From a virus, in the IMG/VR virus record IMGVR_UViG_3300021389_000005, positions 1-64,000 of that record: a DNA stretch of 64,000 bases. One strand, given 5' to 3'. This document shows, one piece after another, positions 62,900 to 64,000 of the stretch; position 1 is the stretch's first letter; every line of letters starts with the position of its first letter. A program made the translations under genes and the position numbers. The notes below the pieces were generated by a model. The model did no database searches. It was not told where the DNA came from and saw nothing but the letters and a program-made list of their open reading frames with translations.

Positions 62900-63697
62900 A
62901 TGCAAATATCTCCAAATGAAATAGCTAGAATAGCACAAATAGCATTTGTTCTAGAACCTATAGCTAATAAACCTGGATTAACAACTAGATATGCCGATAG
63001 GAATAGAAACTTAAAGCTAGAAAACTTCCTAGTAGCTGGTATTAATACAGGAGATTCATTTAGAGAATTAGCAAAACGAGTTTACGAATCTAAAGATTTA
63101 CCAATAACGTATGATATTGCACTACAAGCTCAAAAAGATTCATTTAAAAATAGACAAGGTAGTAGACTTATATATGGCGGTATAATTAGTTTATTTCCAT
63201 TGATCATAACACAAACACATATCCGGTCAACTGATCCATATGCAATTCTAAGCAATGTAGAAGATGTATTAAAACAAACACACAGAGAAGATGCAGTACA
63301 TCTTCAAGAGTTAGAAAACTATGCTTATAGTTTTGGTATTAATCATAAACAATATATGTTTGAAGTAAAGGATGAATATGAAAATGTCTGGGATTATTTA
63401 GAAAAAGATTTGATATCAATAGGAGAAATAACACAAACACATTGGAAGGACAGAGCTAAAACAGGATCATCGAATAAAGAAATATTGAATGGATATCCTA
63501 TTGTAAAGGCCATGTTAGATATTTATTACAGTACTATAAAAAATAAAGAATGGCGAGGAATAAGTCAAACAACAGAAGAAATAGATTTCTTAATAAGAAG
63601 AGAATTTCCAAATGCACACATTCAGTGGTTAGCAGATCTACATGTATGTTTGATGTATTTGATCTTATGTCATGAAAATAAAGAATTTTTTGTATAA
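62900..63697 (+). CDS. CitG/triphosphoribosyl-dephospho-CoA synthase-like protein
   Basis: Residues about 15-50 (A-F-V-L-E-P-I-A-N-K-P-G-L-T-T-R-Y-A-D-R-N-R-N-L-K-L-E-N-F-L) match the start of the CitG/MdcB fold, where the K-P-G-L sequence and the following D/E residues bind nucleotide triphosphate. The all-helical body and the 265-aa size fit. In bacteria the family makes the prosthetic-group precursor of citrate lyase; phage relatives have unknown roles, perhaps phosphoribosyl transfer to another target. The call is motif-based and tentative. Confidence 0.55.
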   Translation: MQISPNEIARIAQIAFVLEPIANKPGLTTRYADRNRNLKLENFLVAGINTGDSFRELAKRVYESKDLPITYDIALQAQKDSFKNRQGSRLIYGGIISLFPLIITQTHIRSTDPYAILSNVEDVLKQTHREDAVHLQELENYAYSFGINHKQYMFEVKDEYENVWDYLEKDLISIGEITQTHWKDRAKTGSSNKEILNGYPIVKAMLDIYYSTIKNKEWRGISQTTEEIDFLIRREFPNAHIQWLADLHVCLMYLILCHENKEFFV

Positions 63698-63709
63698 AAT
63701 AAAAAAGCA

Positions 63710-64000
63710 ATGAACATAACAACAACCAAATATTACGATGAATTCTTAAGATATTTTGAGCTAGCCAAAAAACAGCAAGATCTAAGTAATCTTGGTCATG
63801 TTCCACATGCAGAATCAAAACTAGATGACGAACTAATGCATCACATAGAATTATATGATGTAGTAGAACGTAAATATGCTGGATTTTCCCAAATAATCAA
63901 TGACTGTTTTTATGGTTGGAATTCAGATCATCCATATTGGTCAAGAATGGAAGCAGGATTATACACACCACAGCGAATGGAAGTGGCCACTAATTGGAAT
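63710..64000 (+). CDS. Unknown protein, 3' end beyond the window
   Basis: Open from the ATG at 63710 to the right edge (97 codons visible). Begins M-N-I-T-T-T-K-Y-Y-D-E-F-L-R-Y-F-E-L-A. Acidic/aromatic; contains H-H-I-E-L-Y-D and F-Y-G-W-N-S-D-H-P-Y-W-S. No family recognised from the visible part. Confidence 0.55.
   Translation, partial: MNITTTKYYDEFLRYFELAKKQQDLSNLGHVPHAESKLDDELMHHIELYDVVERKYAGFSQIINDCFYGWNSDHPYWSRMEAGLYTPQRMEVATNWN

Overview
The window is a single-direction, almost gap-free stretch of a large tailed-phage genome (myovirus of the T4 superfamily). All genes I accept are on the + strand, many overlap by a few bases or share a stop/start (TAATG), and the DNA is strongly AT-rich. 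The T4-type assignment rests on gp25-, gp6- and gp5-OB-like baseplate genes and on a replication/recombination block with a gp32-like single-stranded-DNA-binding protein, a gp61-like primase, a UvsY-like mediator and a UvsW-like helicase. A Bacteroidota host (flavobacterial type) is inferred from a BACON domain, a spanin-like protein ending like an outer-membrane beta-strand, repeat modules typical of Bacteroidota surface proteins, and translation starts that nearly all lack a Shine-Dalgarno sequence.

Layout. 1-7.0 kb: accessory and nucleotide-metabolism genes (an acidic protein, a terminator, dCMP deaminase, a DinG/XPD-type helicase, a 2-oxoglutarate oxygenase-like protein, and several unknowns). 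7.0-15.4 kb: baseplate/tail hub genes (LysM/gp53-like, hub-like, OB-fold spike). 15.4-18.1 kb: an inserted pair, a four-domain ribosomal-protein-S1-like protein and a GCS-type amidoligase with a beta-helix tail. 18.1-24.2 kb: baseplate wedge (gp25, gp6, a gp7-like large protein). 24.2-41.2 kb: fibres and large structural proteins, including a 2715-residue protein, a collagen-like fibre and a BACON protein. 41.2-44.7 kb: a spanin candidate and further structural proteins. 44.7-46.3 kb: small packaged-type proteins and a RuvC-like resolvase. 46.3-50.9 kb: gp32, primase, UvsY, UvsW. 50.9-59.8 kb: a cluster of proteins that I interpret as internal head (ejection) proteins. 59.8-64.0 kb: short early-type genes, each preceded by a different repeated promoter-like element.

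The most interesting system is in 44.7-59.8 kb. Several unrelated proteins begin with the same kind of short leader (Met-Lys, an F-x-x-F/Y core, then I/L-x-E). It closely resembles the capsid-targeting sequence of the T4 internal proteins, which the prohead protease removes. The leader sits on a DNA/RNA-ligase-like nucleotidyltransferase, a multi-domain 506-residue protein, a glycine-zipper membrane protein and two small proteins. Leader-like segments also occur inside or at the ends of other proteins, including one with a C-terminal NMNAT-like domain. One leader has been copied exactly (39 bp) together with a 17-bp piece of the preceding gene's end, which suggests that cargo is acquired as cassettes. 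I read this as a packaged, ejected enzyme set, possibly for nucleic-acid or NAD repair at the start of infection. Two candidate promoter families are also visible: GATATATAAT before at least six genes or operons, and TTTGTG(N)GTATA before the short genes at the right end.
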